Positions 52,201-62,900 of a stretch of DNA of 64,000 bases are shown in pieces. Where the stretch lies: contig CP034989.1 in the NCBI GenBank assembly GCA_004026145.2, positions 3,801,208-3,865,207 of the forward strand, given 5' to 3'. Position 1 is the first letter of the stretch. Every line of letters starts with the position of its first letter. Both the position numbers and the translations under genes were made by a program. Under the pieces are notes generated by a model that saw only the letters and a list, made by a program, of their open reading frames with translations, did not search any database and was not told the DNA's origin. Source of the stretch: Takifugu bimaculatus (Eukaryota > Chordata > Actinopteri > Tetraodontiformes > Tetraodontidae).

Positions 52201-54301
52201 GCCTGCTCTTTGATTCCTCTTACAACTACACACCACATGCCAACGTGGTTTGATGAGTGCTTCTTTGTATGCTGCAGTGGGGGACAGTTAGTTACATATT
52301 GATTTAGGCTGATTCCTCAGGCTTCGCTATCGATCGGCTAAATCTCCCGAGGTCTTTGCCGAGTTGATGCCGAGGTCTTACTTTACAGCCATTAGAGCAT
52401 AATCTGACATATAATATAACAATATCTGACTTCATTGTGCATTTCATTCTCTCTGGAATACACTGGGGGAAGGGGGGGGGTGATTTCTGATAATGAAGGA
52501 GAGGATTATGAGCAAGATGAAGTTTTTACCGCATGCTGAGGACTGCTGTAAGGTTAGCATCTCACTCCATTACAAGCCAGCAACTACATTACAGCGAGGA
52601 AAACATTTCCTCACACGTAGCCACACTGAGCCATAAACAAGAGTCGTGTGAGGAGAAAAACTTGTTAAAGATGTGTATTCAGTCCAAATATTGACATAAC
52701 TGTGTTTAGAACAGGGCCTGGGAACTTCTTCAAAGTATTTGGAGTGATAACAGCCGATCTGGCGTAAACAGATCCGCCCACCCACAAACAGTCGGGCTTA
52801 AAAATCGTTTGGTACAGATGTGCTTACGTGCAGCTGCGTATTGGCAGAAAAGTCAGAATAAAAAGGAAGTCACTGAAACTCGGACCAAGCTGGTGGCGTT
52901 CAACAGAAAATCCTGACATCAGCTACTGGTCACATGACCAAAGAATCTATCCAGAGGTGGGAAAACACGGCATGACCTTTAACCCCTGGAACGCCACGAT
53001 AATACTGTTGTCATATCGGTGTTTTTCCTACAGATTCTAATGATCCTAATAGTCATGTACAGCAAGCCTCTGTGTCTGCAGTGAAACGTTCTCACCCCCC
53101 ACACACCGAAACTTTAATAAAAGGAGAAACCATGGTGATATCTCACACTCCAAGAGTCCACACGGAGAACAACGAACCATTAAAAACCCACAACATAACA
53201 CAAACATGATGTGAACGCACGCGTCCACGGCATTCCCACTCCGTCTCCAAGTGGAGGTGGGAGGATAGCCATTAAAACATGCACCACCCCAGGGGGCCAT
53301 TGTGACTCAGACATTAGCAAATCCTGACAAACATGATAATATACCGCGCCGTCTCGCTGTTACCACGGAGATGGCACCAAAAAACCACCCAATGTTGGCT
53401 TGTTTCAACTCCTATGTATTATATAAGCACTGGTTAATATGAACTTTTAATACAGACAGGGGTGGGGGGGGGCACCTGCACACCATTTGTTGAAGGGAAA
53501 AACCAGAAGACATAGATCTGAACAAAGTTTAGTTATTTCTGTACCAGCATCTCACACGGACCCCCCCCCCCCCCCCCCCCCCACCTGCAGAGGAAAGCCC
53601 CCTTACACGAAGACCACATCAGGGTCCCCGACGTCTCCGTCTCTCCCCATCACGTCACACCCGCATGGGTCCTCGCGTCACGCTGCCTTCGCCTTGGATG
53701 CAGCGACCACGTCCCCTGTCAAAGAGCCCCAAACAGGAGCGCCGAGGGCCCCCCCCAGCAGAGCCACGATGACATCATTCAGACGGCGCTGCGCGAGGAC
53801 ACACGACTGCGGAAATTCCAGCAAAATATTTTGACGCAACACGTTGCTTTGATGTTTGCTTTGTTTGAGTTCCACGCCGCGGCCAAAGCCACGCCCACCT
53901 CATTACGAAACACGCACTTTTCTTTCCGTGTTTAATGTAGTTTTCGATCAAACAGAACTAGTTTATTCAAACAATACTATCAACTTAAAGTTGCACCCAA
54001 GGGCAGCTAAACTCCACAATAACTTCTTCTCACTCATATTGTGCGTGCGTGCGTGCGTGCTCTGGTCTAATTGTGGGGATTAGTTCCACCTCAGAGTAAA
54101 TAACACCTTTTCCTTGTTTCTCTCTCCTGTTTCACCAAAGTAAACTTGGACCCGGAGGACGTGCGCGCGTCGAGCACGTTGGAATAAAGCGGCGTTCTCT
54201 TACCTGCAGGACACCGTGATTTCAACTTTGGTGGCAGGAATCGAAGCGTTCAGCGGGTCGAAGTCGCCGATCGACGCCATGTTCAGGAAAGAGTTGTTCA
54301 T
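21250..54301 (-). CDS. cpne8: Copine-8, complete (20 coding exons)
   Basis: Coding exons on the minus strand: 54301-54204, 45452-45412, 44411-44365, 43856-43753, 41265-41226, 38500-38424, 33755-33692, 33576-33473, 32903-32799, 31703-31662, 30918-30843, 30745-30692, 30546-30485, 25777-25731, 25298-25117, 25040-24913, 24066-23964, 23047-22990, 22905-22832, 21438-21250. All phases close, giving 564 codons. Copines are Ca2+-dependent phospholipid-binding proteins that move to membranes. C2A has acidic loops LLDRDTFSKSDP (35-46) and YDVDSKS (98-104). C2B has KLDKKDFFGKSDP (168-180) and YDWDRDGSHD (234-243). The von Willebrand A-like domain starts near 300 with the MIDAS-type DFTASN (315-320) and ends in FVPFRDYIDRTGN. 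The tail PSPAPPPYTPP...QTQI favours CPNE8 over CPNE5, as do neighbours alg10 and kif21a. A second in-frame ATG is codon 8, so initiation could be at either. Confidence 0.96.
24130..24420 (+). mobile_element. RTE-like LINE fragment in a cpne8 intron
   Basis: Nucleotide blocks such as AGATCCTGCCCCAAATGGAGG, split here from AAGTATCTCAGTCTTGTTC, then AGGGTGAAAAGCTTGTTGAT and GGCATCTGGTTAGG correspond to successive parts of a common fish RTE-type LINE. In intact copies these encode ILPQVEEFKYLG and GLRVEPLLL...GHLVRM. Large internal deletions join non-adjacent parts, and no frame is open. It lies between the exons at 24066 and 24913. Confidence 0.65.
25778..30484 (-). other. cpne8 intron 13 (about 4.7 kb)
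   Basis: It contains the tRNA-derived SINE at 27300-27490 and otherwise unique AT-rich DNA. Open frames near 28500-28900 and 30200-30500 show no domain or splice context. No other gene is seen. Confidence 0.6.
27300..27490 (+). mobile_element. tRNA-derived SINE in a cpne8 intron
   Basis: A tRNA-like B-box (GGTTCAATTCCC) follows a weak A-box region. It is followed by a body with ACCCTTGAGCAAGGTACAGA, typical of fish tRNA SINEs, and a LINE-type tail GAGAGATAAAGCAGTTCAG. It is a full-length-looking but mutated copy in the intron between exons at 25777 and 30485. Confidence 0.7.
33756..38423 (-). other. cpne8 intron 6 (about 4.7 kb)
   Basis: It holds (CA)n at 34021-34050, a compound (TG)n(AG)n(AAAG)n tract at 35455-35546, (CA)n at 36764-36793 and a CA-rich tract at 37376-37420. 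The rest is AT-rich with no gene seen. Confidence 0.6.
35455..35546. repeat. Compound microsatellite (TG)n-(AG)n-(AAAG)n
   Basis: About 16 TG units (35455-35487) are followed by about 14 AG units (35489-35516) and short AAAG/A runs to 35546. Confidence 0.95.
38501..41225 (-). other. cpne8 intron 5 (about 2.7 kb)
   Basis: Unique-looking AT-rich sequence with T/A homopolymers near 38710 and 39597. I see no gene or recognisable mobile element. Confidence 0.5.
41266..43752 (-). other. cpne8 intron 4 (about 2.5 kb)
   Basis: It contains (TG)n at 41737-41765. The remainder is AT-rich, and I see nothing else recognisable. Confidence 0.5.
46193..46262. repeat. (TG)35 microsatellite
   Basis: Seventy uninterrupted bases of TG, followed directly by GAGAGAGAG. 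Confidence 0.97.
48070..48480 (-). mobile_element. Tc1/mariner-like transposase fossil
   Basis: Minus-strand translation in pieces gives ESYKKIAKCFQVAISSV (a helix-turn-helix of the Tc1 paired-like DNA-binding domain), then NVLKKEQLPETVGS, then TQNPGLTAKPPGRQDV and GVRLFCNTCTSPVKR. These line up in order with the N-terminal half of fish Tc1-like transposases. Stops and frameshifts separate the pieces. The DDE catalytic half and terminal inverted repeats are not seen. Confidence 0.7.
53561..53582. repeat. C22 homopolymer
   Basis: Twenty-two consecutive C. The length is likely approximate, as such runs are error-prone in sequencing and polymorphic. Confidence 0.9.
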
Positions 54302-54560
54302 CCTGGCAGCTCGGCGCCTTCGCTTTCCCCCTTCACTCTTTATTTTCCTCTCCGGTGGCCCAGCCCGTTTTTATGAGCAGCAACACAGGAGGAATGCGGG
54401 AAGTTGCGTGTGCGTGTGCGAGTGTGCGCGCCGCAGCCGCGAGAAGTGGAGCAAAGGTGCAAAAGAGAGAGAGAGAGGGGAGAGAGAGAGAGAGCGTGGA
54501 CTGTGATGTCACTTCGGTCTCCTCCGTTTCTCCCTCTTTGCCTCCTCTCGGGTTCATTTC
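54302..54560 (-). promoter_or_regulatory. cpne8: cpne8 5' UTR / promoter region, CpG-rich with GA tract
   Basis: CpGs are frequent from about 54160 to 54450, in contrast to the surrounding AT-rich DNA. An almost pure GA tract lies at 54463-54495, about 160-195 bp upstream of the start codon, followed by TTCC/CTCC-rich sequence. This fits a CpG-island promoter without a TATA box. The transcription start is not determinable. Confidence 0.5.
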
Positions 54561-56286
54561 AGTTCATTTTTGCTTCATATTTACAGGCGGAATCATAACG
54601 ACCAAGGTGCAATGAACGGGGGGAAACAGAGGAAACTCTCTGCGTGCGCGCCCCTGATGCGCGCTGCAGAACTGTGGACAACTTGTCCCACGATGGCTGC
54701 GTGTTTGCTGCCTGATTCTCAGTCTGCACGTGATTCTCCTGTACAGAGCAGCCAAATAAACGGTGCAGCAGCCATAGGAGGTGCTCGTCTGTCCGGTAGC
54801 ATCTGCTCCCTTCAGGGACCCGGACTGATTTGAGCCCCCATCTGAAGACTAATAACACACGCGTGCGTTATTACACTACACTACTTCCTTATTCACCCAC
54901 CATCCTCGGGGTCAAAGGGAGCGTTGGAGCCAGTGGTCAGTGAGGGAGCGCCATTAACACACCCTGTCTATCCCAGGACACACACACCTGTGACTACAAA
55001 AGCCATTTAAAACGTCCAGTCGACCCAAGGAGCCAAGGAGCCGGTCTCAGGACTGGGAGGAAACCAGTCTGGTCTAAAGTGGATTTGCATCGTGGCCATT
55101 AGCAGCAGGCACTCGGCACTATTCATCAGCCCCACCAGCCCACCAGCCCCCGGGGGACCGACCCTACTTAACCTGTAAATGAGACTCCCAGGTTTTTTTA
55201 AATTTTTATAATGATTAAGCCACCGCTTATTGTGTGTTTGGAGCTCTTTTTCCAAATCAGTCAAAAACACATCATAGAACAAAATATCCCTCTCAGATAA
55301 TCACGCACGTTTCCGTTGTGCGCGTAGCTTCAGATTATAGCGTTACACCTTCGTTTCCACGCACCAATCTGTGTCTTCGCCGCGCCAGGACGATAAGAAT
55401 CTGATTTAATGAACTGAGATGGAGACCCTCCTCTGGCAGAGACTAGAATGACAGCGTGATGAATGTGAGGGGAAGAGAATGAGAGTCACATCAAGAGGAC
55501 ATTTTGTGTGTCTCCAAAAGTGTCACACGTGGAAACGATCTCCTGTGTGCCTGCAGACCCGCCCGAGAGAAGACCTTCATTACACGTTTAAGTGCAACTA
55601 TATGTTCATGCAAAGTGCCCCAAACTGACCTGGTGACACACACTCGCTCTGTGCGTGTGTGTGTGTGTGTGTTTTAGCTGAGCATTGTGCTGAGAGTCAC
55701 AGGAATTTAAGATGACATATCTGAGCATTACTCAGTTGGTTTACTGGCAAACGCCGCGTCTCTAAATATAGCTGTCTCACAGACACACGCAGCGCCACGC
55801 CCTGGGCTGGATACGCCGCGCCGAAGCACAAACACCTTGGAGGCACCTTTGGGCAAACATCACGCCGTCACCCCGTAATCAAATGGGTGGGTGTGTGTGG
55901 GTGGGATCAGATGCAGAGGTGGGAGGATGAACGGGCCGACACCGAGACAAACGCGGGTCAGGGGTCATCCTGAGAGCTGCGGATGTTTATCCCGGGACCA
56001 CCACAATGATCATGTAGGGAATACTGGAACGTTTTGGGGATTTAAAAGGATTTTGGGGTGGTTAAGACAATCAGACGATAATTTCTTTTTTAAAAGTTGT
56101 TATGGACTTAATACGACTCTGTGTTTTGGACCCTTGACCCAGGTGGTGTGAGACAAGGTCACGTTTCCAGGCTTTCCTCCCGAAATGATGTGAAAGGATC
56201 TATTTCCTCTCTGGCACAGAAAAAGAAACGCGGCTGTTTTTGTTCACCGTGACTCCAAACTGCGTCGATACGCAGTGACGCTGTGG

Positions 56287-56300
56287 TCGCCCTCTGGTGG
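56287..56300 (-). promoter_or_regulatory. CTCF-like core motif (minus orientation)
   Basis: Minus strand CCACCAGAGGGCGA matches the CTCF core at 13 of 14 positions; CCACCAGAGGGCG is a classical strong form. It lies about 2 kb upstream of the cpne8 start and faces the plus-oriented motifs at 13-14 kb. Confidence 0.55.
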
Positions 56301-57702
56301 CCGGTTGTGGCAAAGCAGTAACATTCAGTCACGCCCCAAAAATGAAGCCTCGCATCGACACTGATGGTGTTCAGACTCTTAAATGATGGTGCAGTCAGCA
56401 GTATCAACCCCAGGCTTTAGGCTTGTGTAGGATGATAATCTTAATAAGACACATTTTACCAAGTTGGTGTTAGAAGTAGGCAGATCTGTGTCATTCCCTG
56501 ATCGGCTGGGCAACCGCACGGCGCTTCTCATCATTAGCCTGAGCTGTTATCCCTCTGTGGGAATTGATGGGAACATCTGGAAGGCCAGACTAAATGTTAA
56601 ACTTGGGAGTTTTTAATGAAGCTGGAGTGGAGCCGAAGGCTGAGTTGAGTTGACCTCTCCCTGTGATCGAAACCGTTTCAGATTGGGATCAGCTTGTGGG
56701 CGAGCGGAGTGTCCAGCGTTCCCAGTTACTCTCCACTGTAAATGGAGAGCTCAAATCATGCTGACCAGCACCTACATGAGGAGGATAATCAGCCTTTCAC
56801 ACACACTTGACCCCGTCGCCATGGTTGCATCTATCCCGGTCTGATCTCCACACCTTTATCTCGACACACTAAACAGTCTCCACATCTCTCAAATCTTTTT
56901 GGTCAACATTTATATATATTTTTTTTCTAAATGTTGGTTCCCAGTCGGCTGTGTCTAATAACTGAGATCTACCCAGAGGTGGGCGAGGCTGAATTCCATA
57001 ACCGCATTAAAGGAGTGAGCAGCAGTATCACGGCTCATCAGTTCTGGTCATTAAGCAGCAGAGCTGGTATTTTTAGCTGAAGGATTCACTCCGAGATAGG
57101 AGCAGGGGTGGCGGCGAGCGCTGACCCTTCCTTCCCGAGTCCCTATCGCCTTTCACATGATTGTTTTTAACGTTCCACCTCCTCTTTCTCCTGTGCGTTG
57201 ATGCGCCTGTACATATTCAGCCTCTAGTTCCATGCGTCTGAAACACATGGTCATTTCCAACCTGTACTTTTGAGACCAGGTATTTTATTTTATTTTTGGA
57301 CAATGGCTCACTAAATGTCACCACACAACACACAGTAACAGCGGGCATTTTCAGCTTCCAGCTTCTCCGTTTTCACTGCTTCCACAACGTGGACGTAAAC
57401 CTCGTCGCATCAAACCATATACGAGGGGGGGAATATGAAAATTCTAAGGAATCCTATAGAATGTGAATAACACATCATCAGAACCCATTTAGAGGGGGAG
57501 CGAACAGAAATGGAAAATGTCAAAGCAACTGTATTAAGCACATTTATCTGTTTGTCTGTTATAAAAACCACAAAAATAAATACACAAAAAGCAGCAATAT
57601 GCTCTTAATCTAGTCTATCACATTAATTAAATGCTGACTAAACTCCTGTCATTCACTAATAATGCTGAAAGGAACATTCATGCATGCATTGTTAGCACTG
57701 GC

Positions 57703-57745
57703 GCTCTCTCTCTCTCACACACGCACACACACACACACACACACC
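57703..57745. repeat. (CT)n(CA)n microsatellite
   Basis: CT units at 57703-57715 run into CA units with one CG interruption to 57745. Confidence 0.93.
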
Positions 57746-58079
57746 ACTTCGTTTCACAGAGAAATTAACCTGTATTGATTATATTTCCTCAGTAAATACA
57801 AAGCAGCTGCAGCTGTTCAAACCAAATTATTCCCATGGATTAAGCTGTGAAAGGTGAGCATCCGGTGGGACCTGCATGTCGCCCCGATCAATCCGCTCAC
57901 TGAGCAGATCAGGAGAGGACGCGCTCTCAAACCTGCTCATGCCTGATACGAATTAAAGCGAAAGTGAAACTCACTATTGATTGATGGTGAGGTGTGATTA
58001 ATTGTCTGTACAGTAGCACTCTTGGAATCTTTCCTGTCGAGGCAGAGTGGATTTACTGTTAACCAACACTACTTCCTGT

Positions 58080-58150
58080 TACTCAGGGTGACTGGAGCCT
58101 ATTGCAGTGGACCCCAGGAGGAAACCCACACAGGCATGAGAACGCGCACA
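58080..58150. repeat. Shortened copy of an abundant teleost repeat
   Basis: The blocks GGGTGACTGGAGCCTATTGC and GGAGGAAACCCACACAGGCA are both familiar landmarks of a common fish repeat, normally separated by over 100 bp. Here they are nearly adjacent, so the middle is deleted. The fragment at 15985-16085 appears to be another part of the same family in the opposite orientation. Confidence 0.45.
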
Positions 58151-58461
58151 TCAAAAGGTCATAAAAGACATCAAGCGTGGAAAATTCTTCAAATTTACAG
58201 AAGCAGATGAGCAGCAGATGTTTGGATCAACTCACTCATGGAGCTTCATGGATGATCTTCATGGCAGAGGTTCAGCACAGACAGGCACAAGCTGCTGCTC
58301 TGCCCCTGAGAAGCCAAATATCACTCAGAATCAATACTGATGCAGATATAACCGCCCATTTTTTGCCGTTCGTCGTGAAATGTCTCCATCGTGTGGCCAT
58401 GAGGTAATATTACACAATTTAGGAAAGATACCTGCTGAAACTTCCTTTTTAAAAATTAGAA

Positions 58462-58467
58462 TTTATT
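58462..58467 (-). promoter_or_regulatory. kif21a: Candidate polyadenylation signal for kif21a
   Basis: AATAAA on the minus strand, giving a 3' UTR of about 1.5 kb from the stop at 59943. The enclosed stretch (58468-59942) has no coding exon and holds the CA repeat at 58777-58862. Confidence 0.45.
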
Positions 58468-58774
58468 TTCACACTGCGGTCAGTTAATCACTTAAAATAG
58501 TGCACAAGAGGGTCCGACAAGGTCAAAGGAAACAGTCATATTTACACTGGAAGATACGACCAACATCAGCCAGTTACAGTGTGATTTATCCTTGATATAA
58601 TAATCAGTACATTGTTTGAAATTATGGATTACTCATTCCACATAAAATTATGTGGTAAAACTTATTTGAATATGTATTCGACAAAATATTCCTTTATCAG
58701 TGTAATGAGGTTTGCTTCTTTTGATTTAATTTCTTGTTCATTTCAATGATGATAATAAGACTGTTTCCAGTGGG

Positions 58775-58776
<2 letters not shown>

Positions 58777-58817
<41 letters not shown>

Positions 58818-58862
58818 ACACACACCGGACACACACACACACGGACACACACACACACACCA
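58777..58862. repeat. (CA)n microsatellite with interruptions, in probable kif21a 3' UTR
   Basis: About 20 CA units are followed by further CA blocks broken by CACCACACACACCGG and ACGG. As mRNA of kif21a it would read as a (UG)n tract. Confidence 0.9.
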
Positions 58863-59942
58863 CATCTACATTTGCAACAGGCGCTGATCATAATCTCAGT
58901 TTTTAAGGGGAAAACCCACATGATGTACAGACAGACAACTGCATTATGATGCTAAGACATCAGAGGCCTGTTATAAGGAAGACAAGAGCGGTATTATAAA
59001 ATACAACTCAAAACAAAAAATAAATAATAGTGTTTGAGACTCATACTCCAAAGTCTGGATGGTGTTTCATATGAGGAACTGCAGCACGTGTGCAGCCTGT
59101 ACTGTAGGTGCAAATGACAGGAATAAAAAACACACGTCTTTCAGAAACAGATAGAGTCACAGTATTTCATTGTCTTATGAAGGAAAGGGAAAAAAAAAAC
59201 TTGAAAAGGTGCTTGATTCCAGTAACATGCATGAGTGACAAGTTACCGGCATCCTTCAGGCTTGGGCGGAGAGATTTCTGGTGTTTATATTCCCACCGAG
59301 TACAGAGAGAGGGGGCATGTTTTTCCAGATGTGCCCAGAGACGCAGATCAGAGAAGTCATAGTGGAGCTGATATGAGAAGACCACCACAACCAGGAGGAA
59401 AGGGAAAATGCCTCAAAACTGTCACAGCGTCAGACTTCCTCTCCTTTAAATGTATGAAGAGCAACTGGGCACAAGATCACTGAAACTAGCTACTTCTAAC
59501 TCAATTTCAATTAGACCCACCAATGCAGCTAATTAGGGTTTAAAAATATATGACTTAGGCCGCAAAGAGCATTAAACCCTCAGTGTCCAGCAATTCAAAG
59601 AGCAGAAGACGTAAAAAACAATCATGTTGGGGAGGGTTTGGCAGCATAATGTTGTATTTTTGGTCCTATATAGAGAGAAACACTCACAATTGTTGCTGGT
59701 GGGCAGAAAACCTCCAACCTCTCTTTAAGCAAAAAAAACTATCCATGTAGTCCAGCACTGAATGAAGGACAGGCACATAAATTTGTCTGATTAGGACAGA
59801 AAGATGTCGCCCAGTTAGCTGAGGTGAGGCTCTGTTGTGCCCTTCACACACTCACTAAGGCCTCGCTCTCTGGACTCGGTGTGCAGTTGCTTTAAATAGT
59901 TCCCTTGATGGAGTCGGGGTAAGGAGACGTCCTCGGCAGGTA

Positions 59943-62900
59943 TCAGTAGACTCCTTCCTCTAGAGATCCTTTGGCTTCCCAAATCTTCACAGTGCGGTCA
60001 CTGATTTACAAACAACAAGCAGGCAATCAGTGAACAAAAACCAGCTCAAAGTCCAAAAGACCCATGAGAATTTCAGCGTGACTCACTCTGATGCTGTGAA
60101 CACTTGGTTGCTGTTAGTGGCGAGACCGTTGATGGGACTGTCGTGCCCCCGGACCTCACCGAGAGGTGCGAGTGAGTCAGCGTGCCAGAGATGCAGCAGC
60201 CCGCCTCTGCATCCGCTCAGCAGCACCGAGGAGCCGGGAACTACCCCCAGAGCGCTCACCCAGTCGCCCTGGGTGCCGGAAGACTGCGGGAGGACAACGT
60301 TTATGGTGGATAAATGATATAAGATTCGTTATAACTTACCCTGTTACACTCTGACTGTACCTGCAGCAGCTGCTTACTGGCCAAGTCCCACTTCTTGATG
60401 TGGCAATCTCTGGACCCACTAAAGAAGACATCTCTGTGCACGGTCAGAGACTCCACGCCGTCCTGATGCGCAGGCTCGAAGGTGTGGCTGGAGCCGATGC
60501 TGCCCTGGGTGCCTTCTCCCACTTCATGCATCTGAAAACGCAGAAGACGTGATCTGATCGCTCGTATCCTCCCGCTCTCAGTGTCACCGGTTTAAAAGAA
60601 ATAAAGGCACAGATCCACTTTCATCAAGCTTCTATAGAAGCTTACTGTCTTACTTTAATGTGATGGTCTTTGGAGCCTGTAAGGACAACATCCTGTCCAC
60701 TGCCCAACCTGTCAACAGCCAAACACAGGACAGGCCCCAAGTGGCCCGTCAACTTCCCCGTGGATGCGAACCTATGACAAAGGACATATTCTAATATATT
60801 GGAGCCCTTTGCATTACTCTGACCGCCGTGTGTTACTAGACTTACTTGCGGAGGTCCCACATACGCACAGCATTAGCAGCAGCAGCGTAGAGAAAGTACC
60901 CCGACGGGTTCAGGGCGATCTGGTTGATCTGACTCTCTCCCGGTGGCACAGAAAAACTCCTGACAGAGGAAGTGGTGTCACCTGAACCCACCTGGCCCGA
61001 TGACCTGACACACAAAACCACAGCGGTCTTCATTTTAGCATCAGTGAATGATCTTGACCTCCGAAGAATCAACGCGTGACGTACGTGAGAGTGCGGACAC
61101 ATTTGGCAGAGTCCCGGATGTCCCAGACTTTGATGTAAGCAGTGGAAACAGTGAAGACAAGGCTGGAAGTGTACCTGGAACACACAAAGGTCTCACACGT
61201 GGAGCGGCAGCAGCAGGAAACAACGCGCGCTGCTGCTGAACTCACCGGACTGACACCACACTGCTGGGATGATCTGACAGAGACATGATCTCCTGACCAG
61301 TCACCAAATTCCACACTTTACATGTGCGATCTACAAATATAAACCAGGTGACTAAAAGCTCACTGTAGTTGATAATTACGTATCAAAGAATCTGGGCTCC
61401 TTTAACCTTTGGATCCTGTGAAGAGCAGGTCGTCTGTGGCGTCGACGCATAAAACGGGCTTGGAGTGTCCCTCTGCTATATAGACACACTGGAGCTTGGT
61501 CGCGCGGCTGGTTTTAGTCGTCGTCACGGGATTAATCACACCTCTATAGCAGATCATTGCAGTGAGATTTAAAAAAAACAACCTTAAATTTCAGGCTTAT
61601 TCTGTTAATTGATCAGAAAACCTCTGCTGTTGAAGAAGGGCAACATTACCTATCGCCTTCAGATAATGGAGATTCCTCCAAACTGAAAAAAAAAAAAGAA
61701 TTACCTTATGCAAACACAAGAATTGGAGGATAAAATGAAACGGGTGTGACCTCAGCACAGGTGTCACTCACGGTGATTGGTAGTTGCTGCTTTTAGCCAC
61801 AGCCTCTGCTGTGCTAACCGAAGGCGTGTGTGTGGCTGCTATGGCTGTCGGGGTTGTTTGCTTCCGTCGGCTGAGCGGCGAGCGCTCGATTTGCCTCCTC
61901 TCCGGCCCAGTCGGTGACCTGGCTCCAGACCTGCAGACAACAGCGAAACCGTGAACCACGACACGCCAAAAGACAGAGGAGATTTCAGGACGCCGCTGAC
62001 TCACAAGGTAACGGGTCTGGCAGTCAGTGGAGACGGGGACACGGCCCACTCGCGCTCCTGGAGCTGTCCCGATGTCTGACCCCGCGTGTCTGACAGACCT
62101 TCCCGTTGCTCCGAAAGCGACGGCAGAGGGGAGGGGAAGTCTCCGCCGGGCACCTCACAGGACAGATCCCCACTGCTGGCGTACAGCAGCTCCATCTGAG
62201 TGGCGGCTCGCCGACGAGCCTGAGAAACCACAGCAATCGGTGGGCTAATGACTTAACTTATCACGCTAAGTCCCCTTTATTTATTGCTGAATGATTTTGA
62301 AAGAATATTCTCTTTCTCCTCTTGTGTCAGCACCTTATTTCTTTGTCTGGATTCTCCACACAGCTTCATCAGATCTGACGCTAGTGTGCTGGAACAAAAT
62401 GGGCGAACGGTTACACATTCATGCCGGTGCTGCACAATAAACCAAAAATAAAAGAATGAACCCGTGCGCTCGAGTTTACCTGCCCTCTGCGGCTGGACTG
62501 GGAGTGGACTCGTCACTGCTGCTGTCCTCTCCGTTTTCTACCAAAAAAAGACACACACATCTTACATTATTTGAAACATTCAGAAGGATTCCTCGAGTGT
62601 AAAACCACATCCCCACAATGATGGAAAAAGCGAGACACTGCAGGAGGATGAAGATTACAGCGTCATCAGTTCAGGACGTGCTAACGGGAGGGGGCACTCA
62701 CATCACAACACATGCACATCGTGGCAGAGTTATAGTGAAGAGTTAGTTAGTACACTGGGGCGGGAGGTTACTGCACACTAAAAGATTTCCTTATCCATGA
62801 ATCTTTTACACATTTCTTGTGACACACAGCATGACTGCATGGTGACAGATCTGGAAACCTTGTAGTGGTGCCGAGTATTTATATGCATCTCATACTCACC

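Larger units (their letters stand above)
45453..54203 (-). other. cpne8 intron 1 (about 8.8 kb)
   Basis: This is the largest intron. It carries (TG)35 at 46193-46262, a Tc1-like fossil at about 48070-48480, CT- and GA-rich tracts (47087-47115, 49823-49860) and a C22 run at 53561-53582. Sequence at 45620-45900 (aggacccaggtgcac...) resembles an unclassified teleost repeat. Several long open frames here are judged non-coding. First introns often hold enhancers, but none can be pointed to. Confidence 0.55.
54561..58440. other. Intergenic region between cpne8 5' end and kif21a 3' end
   Basis: No gene is seen. It contains a CTCF-like motif (56287-56300), a (GT)n at about 55655-55672, a CT/CA microsatellite at 57703-57745 and a repeat fragment at 58080-58150. 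Other open frames here lack domain or splice context. Confidence 0.5.

Noticed and set aside
58697..58949. Open frames across the CA repeat
   Set aside because: They translate a microsatellite (His/Thr or Cys/Val runs) and are not genes.
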